The notes below the pieces were generated by a model. That model was not told the DNA's origin, made no database searches, and saw nothing but the letters and a program-made list of their open reading frames with translations. This document shows positions 50,221 through 59,949 of a stretch of 64,000 nt of DNA, piece by piece. This stretch comes from Lichenicoccus sp964242335 (lineage in GTDB: Bacteria > Pseudomonadota > Alphaproteobacteria > Acetobacterales > Acetobacteraceae). A program made the translations under genes and the position numbers. Position 1 is the stretch's first letter, and every line of letters starts with the position of its first letter. The DNA lies in assembly GCA_964242335.1 (NCBI GenBank), contig CAXTAY010000002.1:62001-126000 (forward strand), written 5' to 3'.

Positions 50221-52941
50221 CTACCCTAGCGCGTTACCGCCTTCCGCGACAGAAACATCATGCGGTGCGGAATCAGCGTCGTCCAGGCGCGCACGCATCC
50301 GGTACAGCAGCGCCAGCGCCTCGCGCGGCGACATCCGGTCGAGCTCCACCGCCTCCAGCATCGCCGCCAGCATCGTGTCCGGCACCGTCGCGGGCAGCGT
50401 CGCCCCCTCCGGGTCCGCCGCGTCCGGCGCCGGGTCATCGAGTCCGGCGAACAGCGGCAGGGGCGGCGTGGCGCGGGCCCGGTCGCGCTCCAGGGTCGCG
50501 AGCAGGCGTCCCGCCCGCGCCACCACCGCCTCCGGCACGCCGGCGAGGCGCGCCACGTGCACTCCCCAGCTGCGACGCGCCGCACCCTCCACCACCTCGT
50601 GCTGGAACACGACCTGCCCCTTCCACTCGCGCACCCGCATGGTGTGCGGCCGCAGCCGCGGCAGGCTGTCGGCGAGCTGCGCCAGCTCGTGGAAGTGGGT
50701 GGCGAAGATCGCCCGGCAGCGCACCGTGGAATGCAGCGCCTCCAGCACCGCCCAGGCGATGGCGAGGCCGTCCAGGGTGGCGGTGCCGCGCCCGATCTCG
50801 TCCACCACCACCAGCGAGCGAGGCCCGGCGCGGTTGAGGATGGCGGCGGTCTCGATCATCTCGACCATGAAGGTGGAGCGGCCACGCGCCAGGTCGTCCG
50901 AGGCGCCGACGCGGCTGAACAGCCGGTCCACCACGCCGATGCGGGCCGACGCCGCCGGCACCGGCAGTCCGGCCTGGGCCAGGATCACCGCCAGCGCGGT
51001 CTGTCGCAGGAAGGTCGACTTGCCCGCCATGTTCGGCCCGGTCAGCAGCATCACGCGGCGCTCGGGGGAGAGGTCGCAGCCGTTCGGGGTGAAGGCCTGG
51101 GCGCGCGGCAGCGCCGCCTGCACCACCGCGTGGCGGCAGTCGCGCAGGCAGAACTCGGCATCGTCGCGCATCTCCGCGCGGCACCAGCCGCCGGCGGCAG
51201 CCAGCTTCGCCGCCGACTGCATCACGTCCAGCAGCGACAGCGCCTCGGCGAGCGCCGGCAGCGCCGCCTCGGACACCGCCGCCTGCACCAGCTCGTCCCA
51301 GACCTGCCGCTCGCGCGCCGCCGCCCGCTCATGCGCCTCGTTGATGCGTCGGTCGAGTGACGCGAGCTCGTCGGTGCCGAAGCGGGCCAGGCTCGCGGTG
51401 CCCTGGCGCAGGGTCAGCCCGAGCCGGGTCGCCAGCGCGTGGGCCGACAGCGCCGCGGTCGCCGAGGCCGGCGCCTCGATCACGTAGCCGAGCTGGGCGT
51501 GGTGCCGGATCTTCAGCCCGGCGAGCCCGAACTGCCGCGCGTACTGCTGCTGCAGCGAGGCGATCACCCGCCGGCTGTCGTCGCGCAGCGCACGCTCGGC
51601 GTCCAGTGCGGGATCGAAGCCGGTCGCGATCACCCCGCCATCCTCCAGCCGCGCCGGCAGGTCGAGCGACAGTGCGGCGTCGAGTCGCGCCTTCAGCGGC
51701 TCCGCCTGGCGCAGCCGACGCGTCGCCCGCGCGATGATGCCGGGTGCGGGGGCATCCGCCGCCGCCAGCGCCTCGGCGGCCTCCCGGGCGCAGCCGAGCC
51801 CGTCGCGCCGGGCGGCGAGGTCGCGCGGCTGGCCGCGGCCGAGCGAGAGCCGGCCGAGGGCGCGGGTGATGTCGGGGGCGCCGCGCAGCGCCGCCCGCAG
51901 CGCCGTCGCGACCGCGGGCCCGGCGGCGAGCCAGGCCCAGCCTTCCTGGCGCGCGTCGATGCGGGCGATGTCGGTGAGCGGTGCCGCGATCCAGCCGGCC
52001 AGGCTGCGGCCGCCGGCGGCGGTCAGGGTGTGCGAGACGGCGGCGAGCAGGCTGTGCGCGGTGCCGCCGTCGCGCGCCTGCAGCAGCTCCAGGCTGGCAC
52101 GGGTCGCGGCATCGATGCCGAGGCAGGCTTGCTGCGATCCGCTGCCCGGACGGGACAGGCGCGGCAGCTTTCCCGCCTGGGTGCGCCGGACGTAGTCGAG
52201 CGCCATCGCCGCCGCCATCGCCTCCGCATCGGCGAAGCTGCCGAGCGCCTCGACGCTCGCCACCGCGAAGGCCTCGGCGAGGCGTGCGCGCGCCGCCAGC
52301 GGCGGCGGCGGCGCGGCCACCGGGGCGCGTCGCGGATCGAGCTCGCCGAGCGGCAGGTCGGCGGGGGCCAGGATCTCCGCCGGATCGAGCCGGCCGAGCA
52401 GTTCGGGCAGGGTGTCGGGGGCCAGCTGCGCGGTCTCGAACAGGCCGGTCGACACGTCGATCCAGGCCGCGCCGAGTGCGGCGCCTGCCGCGGCGCGGCG
52501 CTCGCCTCCGGGCGCGCGGACCAGCGCCAGCAGCAGGTTCGGCCGGCCGGCTTCGAGCAGCTCGTCCTCGGTCAGCGTGCCCGCGGTGATCAGCCGGACC
52601 ACCGCGCGAGACAGCGGACCCTTCTGGCCGCCCTGCTCGCGCGGGCGCGGCCGTTCGGTCTGCTCGGCGACGGCGACCCGGTAGCCGCGCCGGATCAGGC
52701 GCGCGACGTAGGCGCCGGCGGCGGCCCAGGGCACGCCGCACATCGGGATCGGCCGGCCGTCATGCTGGCCGCGTGCGGTGAGCGCGATGTCGAGTGCGGC
52801 GGCCGCCGCCTCGGCGTCGTCGAAGAACAGCTCGAAGAAATCGCCCATCCGGAAGAACAGCAGCGCTTCCGGATGCTCGGCCTTGAGCGCGAACCATTGG
52901 GCGATGACCGGGGAGGCGCCGTCCGGCGAGGGAAGCGTCAT
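50221..52941 (-). CDS. mutS: DNA mismatch repair ATPase MutS
   Basis: The 906-residue product recognises mismatches. The N-terminal mismatch-binding motif is present as F-F-R-M-G-D-F-F-E-L-F (consensus F-Y-E). The ATPase has Walker A G-P-N-M-A-G-K-S-T near residue 635, then D-D-L-A-R-G-R-S-T-F and V-V-D-E-I-G-R-G-T. The arrangement mutS-glnD is typical of alphaproteobacteria, and the two are probably cotranscribed. The ATG at 52941 has GGCGGC-type G-rich sequence but no textbook ribosome site. Confidence 0.96.
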   Translation of the reverse strand: MTLPSPDGASPVIAQWFALKAEHPEALLFFRMGDFFELFFDDAEAAAAALDIALTARGQHDGRPIPMCGVPWAAAGAYVARLIRRGYRVAVAEQTERPRPREQGGQKGPLSRAVVRLITAGTLTEDELLEAGRPNLLLALVRAPGGERRAAAGAALGAAWIDVSTGLFETAQLAPDTLPELLGRLDPAEILAPADLPLGELDPRRAPVAAPPPPLAARARLAEAFAVASVEALGSFADAEAMAAAMALDYVRRTQAGKLPRLSRPGSGSQQACLGIDAATRASLELLQARDGGTAHSLLAAVSHTLTAAGGRSLAGWIAAPLTDIARIDARQEGWAWLAAGPAVATALRAALRGAPDITRALGRLSLGRGQPRDLAARRDGLGCAREAAEALAAADAPAPGIIARATRRLRQAEPLKARLDAALSLDLPARLEDGGVIATGFDPALDAERALRDDSRRVIASLQQQYARQFGLAGLKIRHHAQLGYVIEAPASATAALSAHALATRLGLTLRQGTASLARFGTDELASLDRRINEAHERAAARERQVWDELVQAAVSEAALPALAEALSLLDVMQSAAKLAAAGGWCRAEMRDDAEFCLRDCRHAVVQAALPRAQAFTPNGCDLSPERRVMLLTGPNMAGKSTFLRQTALAVILAQAGLPVPAASARIGVVDRLFSRVGASDDLARGRSTFMVEMIETAAILNRAGPRSLVVVDEIGRGTATLDGLAIAWAVLEALHSTVRCRAIFATHFHELAQLADSLPRLRPHTMRVREWKGQVVFQHEVVEGAARRSWGVHVARLAGVPEAVVARAGRLLATLERDRARATPPLPLFAGLDDPAPDAADPEGATLPATVPDTMLAAMLEAVELDRMSPREALALLYRMRARLDDADSAPHDVSVAEGGNALG

Positions 52942-52996
52942 GCGGCCGCCTGTATCGCGCCCCGGCCGGATCCCGGCAAGGGCGCGGGAGCGACGA

Positions 52997-54325
52997 TCAG
53001 AAGCCCAGCACGATGTCGCCGCCGAAGGTGAAGTTGCCGGTCTGGGTGCCCGCGTCGTACGCCGGCGTCCCGCTGAGCGTCTTGTCCCAGCGTATCTCCG
53101 GCCGGATCAGCAGGGTCGCGACCTTCGGCACCGTCGGCTTGTAGGTGAAGCCCAGCGTGTACTCGCTGTAGGTCGCGCGCCCGGCGGTGAACGAACCGTT
53201 GGACAGGCCCTTCAGCGCATGCACCGGATCGAGATTGCCGGGAAAGCTGAACACGAAGAAGCCGGCATTGTCGCGATACACCTCGGCGCGCCCGTTCAGC
53301 GCCACCGTCGGCGTCAGCGCGTAGGAGACGTACTGCGCGCCGGCATAGCTGTCGGCGCCGAAGCCGTCATCGTGCTGGTAGTTCAGCTCGGTGACCAGCG
53401 TCAGCTTGGCCGTGGCCTTGTAGGTGGCGATGAAGTCGCTTTCGTAGCGCATCTGGCTATTGGCCTGCGGATCGGCGCGCAGCGCGTTCTCCGGACCCAG
53501 ATGCACCAGCCCGAGCAGGGTGAGCTTGCCGCCGAGCAGATTGTTCAGTCCGAGGCCGAACAGGCCCGCGGGCTCGCCGTTGTCGTCGCCGCTGTTGGCG
53601 CCGAAGGTGGTGCTCTCGCCGGTATCGACCTGGCCGTAGACGTCGAGGGTCGGATTGACGTGCCACTCGCCGAGCACCCCGGTGTGCTGGAACGGTCCGT
53701 AGTTGAAGATGTAGGAGTGCGAGTAGAACGGGTTGGTGCTTGGGTCGATCGTCTCGAAACCGATCGGAGTGACGAACTGCCCGATCTTGAAGTCGATGCC
53801 GCCGCCGGTCAGCCAGGGCGCGTGCACCAGCAGGTTCGCCTGCAGCAGGGTCAGCTGGTCGCGGTCGGAGGTGACGTTGGTGAACTCGCCGAGATAGTGC
53901 AGGTAGCGCACGTCAGAGCCGTAGGTGCCCTGCAGGGTGAAGCCGAAATCGTAGCCGGTGGCGCTCGAGTTGATCGGGCGGGTCGCGGTGAGCTGGATCT
54001 GGTTGAGCAGCACCGTGTTGGCCTTGTCGTCGAACAGGCGGCCGTAATTGAGCCCGTCGGCCGGGCGGTCGCCGTTGCCCTGGATGCCGGCATCGAGCTG
54101 CGCGCCCAGGGTGATCGTGCTGGCCCAGGGGCCAGGCGCCGGCGTGGCGGCGGGTGTCGCGGGCGCCGCCGGCGCGGCGTTGGGCGACGGGGCAGGCGGC
54201 ACCGCCTGGGCAAGCGCCCTGCCGACCGGCGCGACCGCGAGCGCGACCTGCGCGAGCAGCAGCACGCGAAACGATGTCGAATGCCGCCGTGCGGCCGCCG
54301 AAACGAGACGATACGAGATAGCCAT
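52997..54325 (-). CDS. outer-membrane beta-barrel porin (BBP2-like, PF07642 type)
   Basis: The 442-residue product has a signal peptide (hydrophobic V-L-L-L-A-Q-V-A-L-A-V-A), an alanine/proline-rich stretch, then a beta-barrel body beginning T-L-G-A-Q-L-D-A-G-I. Further barrel segments include F-K-I-G-Q-F-V-T-P-I-G-F-E, typical of BBP2-like porins. It ends in G-F, as outer-membrane proteins do. The transported solute is unknown. It lies between murJ and mutS on the same strand, with 192 bases of spacer to murJ. Confidence 0.85.
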   Translation of the reverse strand: MAISYRLVSAAARRHSTSFRVLLLAQVALAVAPVGRALAQAVPPAPSPNAAPAAPATPAATPAPGPWASTITLGAQLDAGIQGNGDRPADGLNYGRLFDDKANTVLLNQIQLTATRPINSSATGYDFGFTLQGTYGSDVRYLHYLGEFTNVTSDRDQLTLLQANLLVHAPWLTGGGIDFKIGQFVTPIGFETIDPSTNPFYSHSYIFNYGPFQHTGVLGEWHVNPTLDVYGQVDTGESTTFGANSGDDNGEPAGLFGLGLNNLLGGKLTLLGLVHLGPENALRADPQANSQMRYESDFIATYKATAKLTLVTELNYQHDDGFGADSYAGAQYVSYALTPTVALNGRAEVYRDNAGFFVFSFPGNLDPVHALKGLSNGSFTAGRATYSEYTLGFTYKPTVPKVATLLIRPEIRWDKTLSGTPAYDAGTQTGNFTFGGDIVLGF

Positions 54326-54517
54326 GGTTCTCCCTCAGTCCCTTATCCCTGAGCGGCTTTGCCGCAACGCACAACGGTCACATTTTGAGACGATCGGGAG
54401 GCATTTGTCCACGCGGATCATGGCGTGAGGCGAAACATTATCCGCTCCTGCGTCACGACTGCCACGGCTGCTCCGGCCGGCGCGGTTATCTACTGGCGCA
54501 TTACTTCGGCCTCGCCG

Positions 54518-56101
54518 TCACAGCGCGCGTCGATCGTCCTCGCGCCCCGGCGGGGTGGTGCGCACCAGCCGGCGCAGACGATCCGTCAGGCCGGATCCGG
54601 CGACGCCGAGCAGCTGCAGCCCGATCCCGTAGGTCGCACCCCCCAGTCCGATCAGCCCGGCAAGGACGAGGATCCGGTGGCCGCCATGCATCGCGATCAC
54701 CGGGTGCGGCAGCATGTGCTGCGCCGCGACCAGCACCGCAGCCATCGCCGAGGCCGCCAGCAGCATGCGCGCCAGCCGCGACAGCAGCACCGGGGTGGGG
54801 CGCAGCCAGCCGCGACGCAGCAGCAGCGCCAACAGTGCGGCGGCGTTGAGGATGGCGGCGACGCTGCTCGCCAGCGGCGGCCCGACATGCGCCAGCGGGC
54901 GCATCAATGCCAGGTTGAGGGCGAAGTTCACCACCAGTGTCGCGATGCCGATACGCACCGGGGTGGCGGTGTCGCCGCGGGCGAAGAACCCCGGCGACAG
55001 CACCTTGACCAGGACGAAGAACGGCAGCCCGAGCGCGTAGCCGCACAGCGACTGCGCCGACAGCACCGCGTCGCGCGCGGTGAAGGCGCCGTGCCCGAAC
55101 AAGGTCGCCATCAGCGGCACCGACAGTGCCGCCAGCGCCAGCGCCGCCGGCAGGGTCAGGATCAGCCCATACTCGATCGCGCGGTTCTGCGTCGCCAGCG
55201 CCGCCTCGTCCTGTCCGGTATGCACCTGCTTGGTCAGCAGCGGCAGCATGGTGGTGCCGGCGGCGTTGCCGAGCACGCCGAGCGGCAGCTGGTTGAGCCG
55301 GTCGGCGAAATACATCAGCGACAGGCTGCCGGGCGGCAGCCAGGTGGCGATCAGCGTGTCGACGGTCAGGTTGAGCTGGCTGATGCCGCTGCCGATCAGC
55401 CCCGGCACCATGCGGCGCATCAGCTCGCGCATGCGCGGCGTCAGCCGCGGCCGCGGCACGCCCAGGCCCATGCCGAGCCGGTGTGCTGCCACCAGCAGCA
55501 TCGCCAGCTGCACCACGCCCGAGGCGGTGAAGCCCCAGGCGGCGGCGTAGGCGACGCTCGGCACGTGCGGGGTCAGCCAGACGATGCAGCCGATGCCGAC
55601 CACGTTGAAGGCGACGTAGGCGGCGGAGGCGGCGCCGAACTGGTCGAGCCCGTTCAGCACGCCGGAGACCAGGGCGGCGGCGCAGATCAGCATCAGGTAG
55701 GGAAAGGTGATCCGGCCCAGGCTGACCGCGAGGTGGAAGGTGGCCGGGTTGCGCGCGAGGCCGGAGCCGATCACCAGCATCAGCTGCGGCATGAACACCT
55801 CGCCCAGCAGGGTGAGGCCGAGCAGCCAGAAGCCGAGCACGCCGAGCGCCTCGCGGGCGAAGCGCCGCGCCACCGCAGGCCCCTCGCGCGCCAGCAGAGA
55901 GGAGAACAGCGGCACGAAGGCGGCGTTGAAGGCGCCCTCGCCGAACAGGCGGCGGAACATGTTGGGCAGCCGCACCGCGACCTGGAACGCGTCCTGCGCC
56001 GGGCCCACGCCCATGAAGGCGGCGAGCAGCTGGTCGCGCACTAGGCCGAGCACACGGCTCAGCATGGTCCAGCCGCCGACCGTCAGGAAGCCTCTGAGCA
56101 T
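54518..56101 (-). CDS. murJ: lipid II flippase MurJ
   Basis: The 527-residue product has about 14 membrane segments and MurJ signatures: S-R-V-L-G-L-V-R-D near the N terminus, the amphipathic N-terminal helix F-R-R-L-F-G-E-G-A-F-N-A-A-F-V-P, and Y-F-A-D-R-L-N-Q-L-P-L-G-V. It flips lipid-linked peptidoglycan precursor across the inner membrane. The start is ATG 56101. glnD and murJ are neighbours in many relatives; here mutS and a porin gene lie between. Confidence 0.95.
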   Translation of the reverse strand: MLRGFLTVGGWTMLSRVLGLVRDQLLAAFMGVGPAQDAFQVAVRLPNMFRRLFGEGAFNAAFVPLFSSLLAREGPAVARRFAREALGVLGFWLLGLTLLGEVFMPQLMLVIGSGLARNPATFHLAVSLGRITFPYLMLICAAALVSGVLNGLDQFGAASAAYVAFNVVGIGCIVWLTPHVPSVAYAAAWGFTASGVVQLAMLLVAAHRLGMGLGVPRPRLTPRMRELMRRMVPGLIGSGISQLNLTVDTLIATWLPPGSLSLMYFADRLNQLPLGVLGNAAGTTMLPLLTKQVHTGQDEAALATQNRAIEYGLILTLPAALALAALSVPLMATLFGHGAFTARDAVLSAQSLCGYALGLPFFVLVKVLSPGFFARGDTATPVRIGIATLVVNFALNLALMRPLAHVGPPLASSVAAILNAAALLALLLRRGWLRPTPVLLSRLARMLLAASAMAAVLVAAQHMLPHPVIAMHGGHRILVLAGLIGLGGATYGIGLQLLGVAGSGLTDRLRRLVRTTPPGREDDRRAL

Positions 56102-56200
56102 CCGCCCGGTGTATGCGGCGATCCGGACGCTGTCACGCCGTCACCTCGTCATGCCGGCGCGGTTGAAAGCCCCACGCACCCGGATGCTACGCTGTGCGGC

Positions 56201-58012
56201 ATGAGCACATCCCCGACCGACCACACGCGCTTCTCGGTGCCGCCGCTGCACGCGGTCACCCGCCACTTGGCCGCCGTCGCCTCCGGCCGCGCGCCGCCCG
56301 ACCTGGTGATCACCGGGGCGCGGGTGCTATCGACCTATTCCGGCCGCATGCTCGACGGCCGCGAGCTGTGGATCAGCCAGGGGCGGATCGCGGCGATGCA
56401 GCCCGCCGGCAGCTGCCGCGACGCGCCGCGACACGATTGCCGCAGCGGCATCCTCGCCCCCGGGCTGGTCGACCCGCACCTGCACATCGAGAGCAGCATG
56501 ATGACCGCCTGCGCCTATGCCGAGGCCGCACTGCTCAACGGCACCACCACGGTGTTCTGCGACAGCCACGAGATCGGCAACGTGCTCGACGCCGAGGGCG
56601 TGCAGTGGATGCTCGAGGATGCGCGCGCGGCACCCTTGAGCATCTTCCTGACCGTGCCGAGCACGGTGCCGGCGACCGGTCCGCGCTTCGAGACCGCCGG
56701 CGGCGACCTCACGCCGGCCAAGATCGGCGCCCTGTTCGACGCCTGGCCGGAAGCCGTGGCGCTGGGCGAGAAGATGGATTTCGTGCAGCTCTGCGAGGGC
56801 GACGCGCGCAGCCACGGCATCGTCGCCGAGGCGCTGCGGCGCGGCCGGCCGGTCAGCGGTCACGTCTACGGGCGCGAGTTCGTCGCGGCCTACGCCGCAA
56901 GCGGCGTCACCGACACCCACGAGGCGGTGAGCCGCGAGATCGCCGAGGACCTGATCGAGGCCGGGCTGTGGATCTTCCTGCGCGGCGGGCCGCCCGGCAC
57001 GCCCTGGCACAGCCTGCCGCAGGCGATCCGCGCGGTGACCGAGCTCGGCGTCAGCCCGCACCGCGTCTGCTTGTGCACCGACGACCGCGACGCCGACGAC
57101 CTGTTCCGCTTCGGCCAGGACTGGGTGGTGCGGCAGGCGATCGCCGCCGGCCTGACGCGCGAGACCGCCTGGGGCATGGGCTCGCTGCACGCCGCCACGC
57201 GCTACGGCATGGACGGCGAGATCGGCGGCCTCGGCGGCGGCAGGCGCGCCGACCTGGTGCTGCTCGACGACGCGATGGCGGTGCGCAACACCTGGTACGG
57301 CGGCGTGCTGATGGTCGAGGACGGCCGCGTCACCCCCACGCTCGACCGCCAGCTCAGCGAGGCGCGCTACCGCTACCCCGAGGCGGCCTACCGCACCGTC
57401 AATCTGCCGGCGGCGGCACCGCTCACGCCGGCGCTGCCAGACGCTCCCTGCCGGGTCAACGTGATCGCGGTGCGCGACCCGAGCGACATCGCGCTGCACC
57501 ACGAGGTGATCGCGCTCGAGACGGCGCCCGATTGGGGCCGCCACCTGCACGATCACGAGCTGTGCTTCCTGTCGATCCTGGAGCGTCACGGCCGCGGCGG
57601 CGCGGTGGCGCACGGTCTGCTGCGCGGCTTCGGCCTGCGCGAGGGCGCGGTCGCCAGCAGCGTCGGCCATGACGCGCACAACCTCATCGTCGCCGGCCGC
57701 GACGAGGCCGACATGCGCCTCGCGGTCGAGACCCTGCGCGCCGCCGGCGGCGGCGTGGTGGTGGTCGTCGGCGGTGCGGTGCAGGCGATGGTGGCACTCC
57801 CGGTGGCCGGCCTGCTGTCGGACCTGCGCGCCGGCGAGGTCGCGACGCAGACGATCGAGCTGAAGCGGGCCTGGACGGCCGCCGGCTGCAGGCTGCCGTA
57901 CATGGGATTCAATTTAATTCCACTTTCGGTCATTCCTGCTATACGCATAACCGACAAGGGTCTCGTAACAGTACCGGCTATGCAACAACTTCCCCTGTTC
58001 GAGCCGGCCTGA
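56201..58012 (+). CDS. ade: adenine deaminase
   Basis: The 603-residue product deaminates adenine to hypoxanthine. It is an amidohydrolase with the metal-binding P-G-L-V-D-P-H-L-H-I-E-S-S-M-M, then G-T-T-T-V-F-C-D-S-H-E-I-G-N-V, and the AdeC C-terminal domain S-S-V-G-H-D-A-H-N-L-I-V-A-G. The length fits bacterial Ade. A run near 57908-57975 has more A+T than the rest. The GHKL gene starts 33 bases after the stop. It may supply hypoxanthine for purine catabolism. Confidence 0.95.
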   Translation: MSTSPTDHTRFSVPPLHAVTRHLAAVASGRAPPDLVITGARVLSTYSGRMLDGRELWISQGRIAAMQPAGSCRDAPRHDCRSGILAPGLVDPHLHIESSMMTACAYAEAALLNGTTTVFCDSHEIGNVLDAEGVQWMLEDARAAPLSIFLTVPSTVPATGPRFETAGGDLTPAKIGALFDAWPEAVALGEKMDFVQLCEGDARSHGIVAEALRRGRPVSGHVYGREFVAAYAASGVTDTHEAVSREIAEDLIEAGLWIFLRGGPPGTPWHSLPQAIRAVTELGVSPHRVCLCTDDRDADDLFRFGQDWVVRQAIAAGLTRETAWGMGSLHAATRYGMDGEIGGLGGGRRADLVLLDDAMAVRNTWYGGVLMVEDGRVTPTLDRQLSEARYRYPEAAYRTVNLPAAAPLTPALPDAPCRVNVIAVRDPSDIALHHEVIALETAPDWGRHLHDHELCFLSILERHGRGGAVAHGLLRGFGLREGAVASSVGHDAHNLIVAGRDEADMRLAVETLRAAGGGVVVVVGGAVQAMVALPVAGLLSDLRAGEVATQTIELKRAWTAAGCRLPYMGFNLIPLSVIPAIRITDKGLVTVPAMQQLPLFEPA

Positions 58013-58045
58013 CGCTCTTCCCGACCTCCTTGCGGAGCCGTTCCG

Positions 58046-59890
58046 ATGACCGCGCAGATCACGCAGCTCCGCGTCGGCGACGAGAACTTCCTCGTCACCA
58101 GCATGATCGATCGCTGCCCGAGATCGATGATGCTGCGCGAACTGGTGCGCAACGCCGTCGAGGCGGCGCAGACCGCGCCGGCGGGCGAAGGCCGCGTCGA
58201 GATCTCCGGCATCGAGATCGAAGGCGCGATGAAGCTCGCGATCTGGAATTCGGGTCGCGGCATGGATCCGGAGGAATTGTTCCGGATGTGCGACATCGCC
58301 TCCTCGATCCGCAAGGAGAACCGGCTCGACCAGAATTTCGGCATGGGCGCCAAGGTGGCGTCGCTGCCCTCCAACCGACACGGCATGCGCTACCGCTCCT
58401 GTCACGAGGGTCGCGTCTGCGAGGTGATGATCGGCCAACGCGGCGGCGTCTACGGCCGGCTGCGCCGCGTGCTCGAAGGGTCGGACGCGCTGCACGACGT
58501 GCTCGACGTCACCGAGGAGGCGCTCGCCGAGGGGCGCGGCCTCGAGCAGGACTGGACCGAGGTGGTGCTGCTCGGCAACCATCCCGCACAGCACACGCTG
58601 AGCGATCCCTACGATGGCGAGCCGCGCATGCCGTCATACTGGATCGCCGAGGAGCTGCAGAAGAAGTTCTTCCGGCTGCCCCACGAGATTCCCCTCATCC
58701 TCCACGAGAGCGCCAACATCTCCGGCGAGATGCACCGCTTCCGCTCGGTGGCAGAACGGTTCGCCGGACACTACACCCGGCATCAGCGGGTCGAGATCGA
58801 GGCCGGCGTCACCCTGCACTACGTCCATGACGGCTTCCTCGAGGGCGATCCGGGCCGCACCCGCGCCTCGCTGGGCGCACCGTACTTCGTGCACGGCTTC
58901 GCCGGACTGGTCTACAAGGACGAGATCTACGACATCTCCTGGCACCAGGAGTGGCTGCACATGGGACCCGTCTACGGCATCCCGTTCTGTGGCCGCAACG
59001 TGTCGGTGTTCGTCGAATTTCCCGCCGATCATCCGATCCTGCCCGACGGCTACCGGCAGTTCGTGCGCCATCGCGAGGGGCTGCAGGCGCAGCTGTTCCT
59101 GCGCGAGTACGCCAGCCGTATCCATGCCAACCGACCGCAATGGCTGATCGACCTGATCCAGCGCCACGCGCCGGACAGCCTGGTGTCCGACGAGATCAGC
59201 GCCAGCCTGCGCCGCCTGCTGCGCGAGCTGCGCGTGCCGCGTCGCCTGCGCGAGGTCGCCGCACCGGCGCGTCTGCCAGAGCAGGCACCAGAGCAGGCAC
59301 CAGAGCGGGCGCCCGAGGCGGCATCCGACCAGGCCGCACCGGAGCAGGCGGGGGAGGGGGTGCACGAAGCCGCGCCGCACGAGGACCAGCCGGCGGCGGC
59401 CGGGCCCGATCGGCATGACGCCGCGGTCCAGTACGAGCGCGAGGAGCAGCCCGACGATACCGAGTTCGAGGCGGCGCCGCAGATCATCATGCTGCGCGAC
59501 GATACCGAGGCACAGGCACGCGGCGTCGCCGACCGCGGCGCACGCTATTACGCCGAGACCCACCAGCTCTTCGTCAACTGCCTCTATCCGGCGGTCGAGG
59601 CGATGCGCACGACGCTGGAGCGCGAGTTCGGCTGGACCGAGGACCAGGAGACGGTGTGCGCGTCCGCACAGCGTTCCGCCGAGCAGTCGCTGGTCGAGCG
59701 CGTCGGCCGGATGCTGGTGTTCGCGCTCGCCAAGCAGGGCAGCTGGTCGGACTGGGAGATGAGCTACTCCCTGTCCACGCCGGCGCTGACCATGGCCGCC
59801 GACGACTACCACCAGAGCCTGCCGGCGGCGCGGGCGGCGCTGCGTGCTTCGCTCCGGTTGCGGCAGTTGGCGGAGCCGGTCGGTCGCTAG
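58046..59890 (+). CDS. uncharacterised GHKL (HSP90-like) ATPase-fold protein
   Basis: The 614-residue product begins with a Bergerat-fold ATPase domain: N box L-R-E-L-V-R-N-A-V-E-A-A (E32, N36), G1 box I-W-N-S-G-R-G-M (residues 66-73) and G2 N-F-G-M-G-A-K (98-103). The G1 aspartate that contacts adenine in HSP90, MutL and gyrase is asparagine here (N68). The middle ~250 residues are unrecognised. A linker with E-Q-A-P repeats (about 408-480) precedes a conserved-looking C-terminal domain (Y-A-E-T-H-Q-L-F-V-N). No partner nuclease or kinase lies beside it. GGAG is eight bases before the ATG. Function unknown. Confidence 0.8.
   Translation: MTAQITQLRVGDENFLVTSMIDRCPRSMMLRELVRNAVEAAQTAPAGEGRVEISGIEIEGAMKLAIWNSGRGMDPEELFRMCDIASSIRKENRLDQNFGMGAKVASLPSNRHGMRYRSCHEGRVCEVMIGQRGGVYGRLRRVLEGSDALHDVLDVTEEALAEGRGLEQDWTEVVLLGNHPAQHTLSDPYDGEPRMPSYWIAEELQKKFFRLPHEIPLILHESANISGEMHRFRSVAERFAGHYTRHQRVEIEAGVTLHYVHDGFLEGDPGRTRASLGAPYFVHGFAGLVYKDEIYDISWHQEWLHMGPVYGIPFCGRNVSVFVEFPADHPILPDGYRQFVRHREGLQAQLFLREYASRIHANRPQWLIDLIQRHAPDSLVSDEISASLRRLLRELRVPRRLREVAAPARLPEQAPEQAPERAPEAASDQAAPEQAGEGVHEAAPHEDQPAAAGPDRHDAAVQYEREEQPDDTEFEAAPQIIMLRDDTEAQARGVADRGARYYAETHQLFVNCLYPAVEAMRTTLEREFGWTEDQETVCASAQRSAEQSLVERVGRMLVFALAKQGSWSDWEMSYSLSTPALTMAADDYHQSLPAARAALRASLRLRQLAEPVGR
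59276..59312. repeat. 12-bp repeat encoding E-Q-A-P in the GHKL protein linker
   Basis: About three units of ccagagcaggca in tandem encode P-E-Q-A-P-E-Q-A-P-E-R-A between the two halves of the GHKL protein. It keeps reading frame and is a third in-frame 12-bp expansion in this window. Confidence 0.75.
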
Positions 59891-59899
59891 GAAAGGCTG

Positions 59900-59945
59900 G
59901 GCCGGGGCGCTGCCCTGGACCCGCTGGGGCCTGAGGCCCCAGGCC
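59900..59945 (-). repeat. dispersed intergenic repeat, copy 2 (inverted)
   Basis: The reverse complement contains ggccccagcgggtccagggc with the same flanks as the element at 39572-39613, differing at a few positions. It sits between the convergent GHKL and glutathione peroxidase genes, where it may end transcription. Confidence 0.65.
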
Positions 59946-59949
59946 CCCA

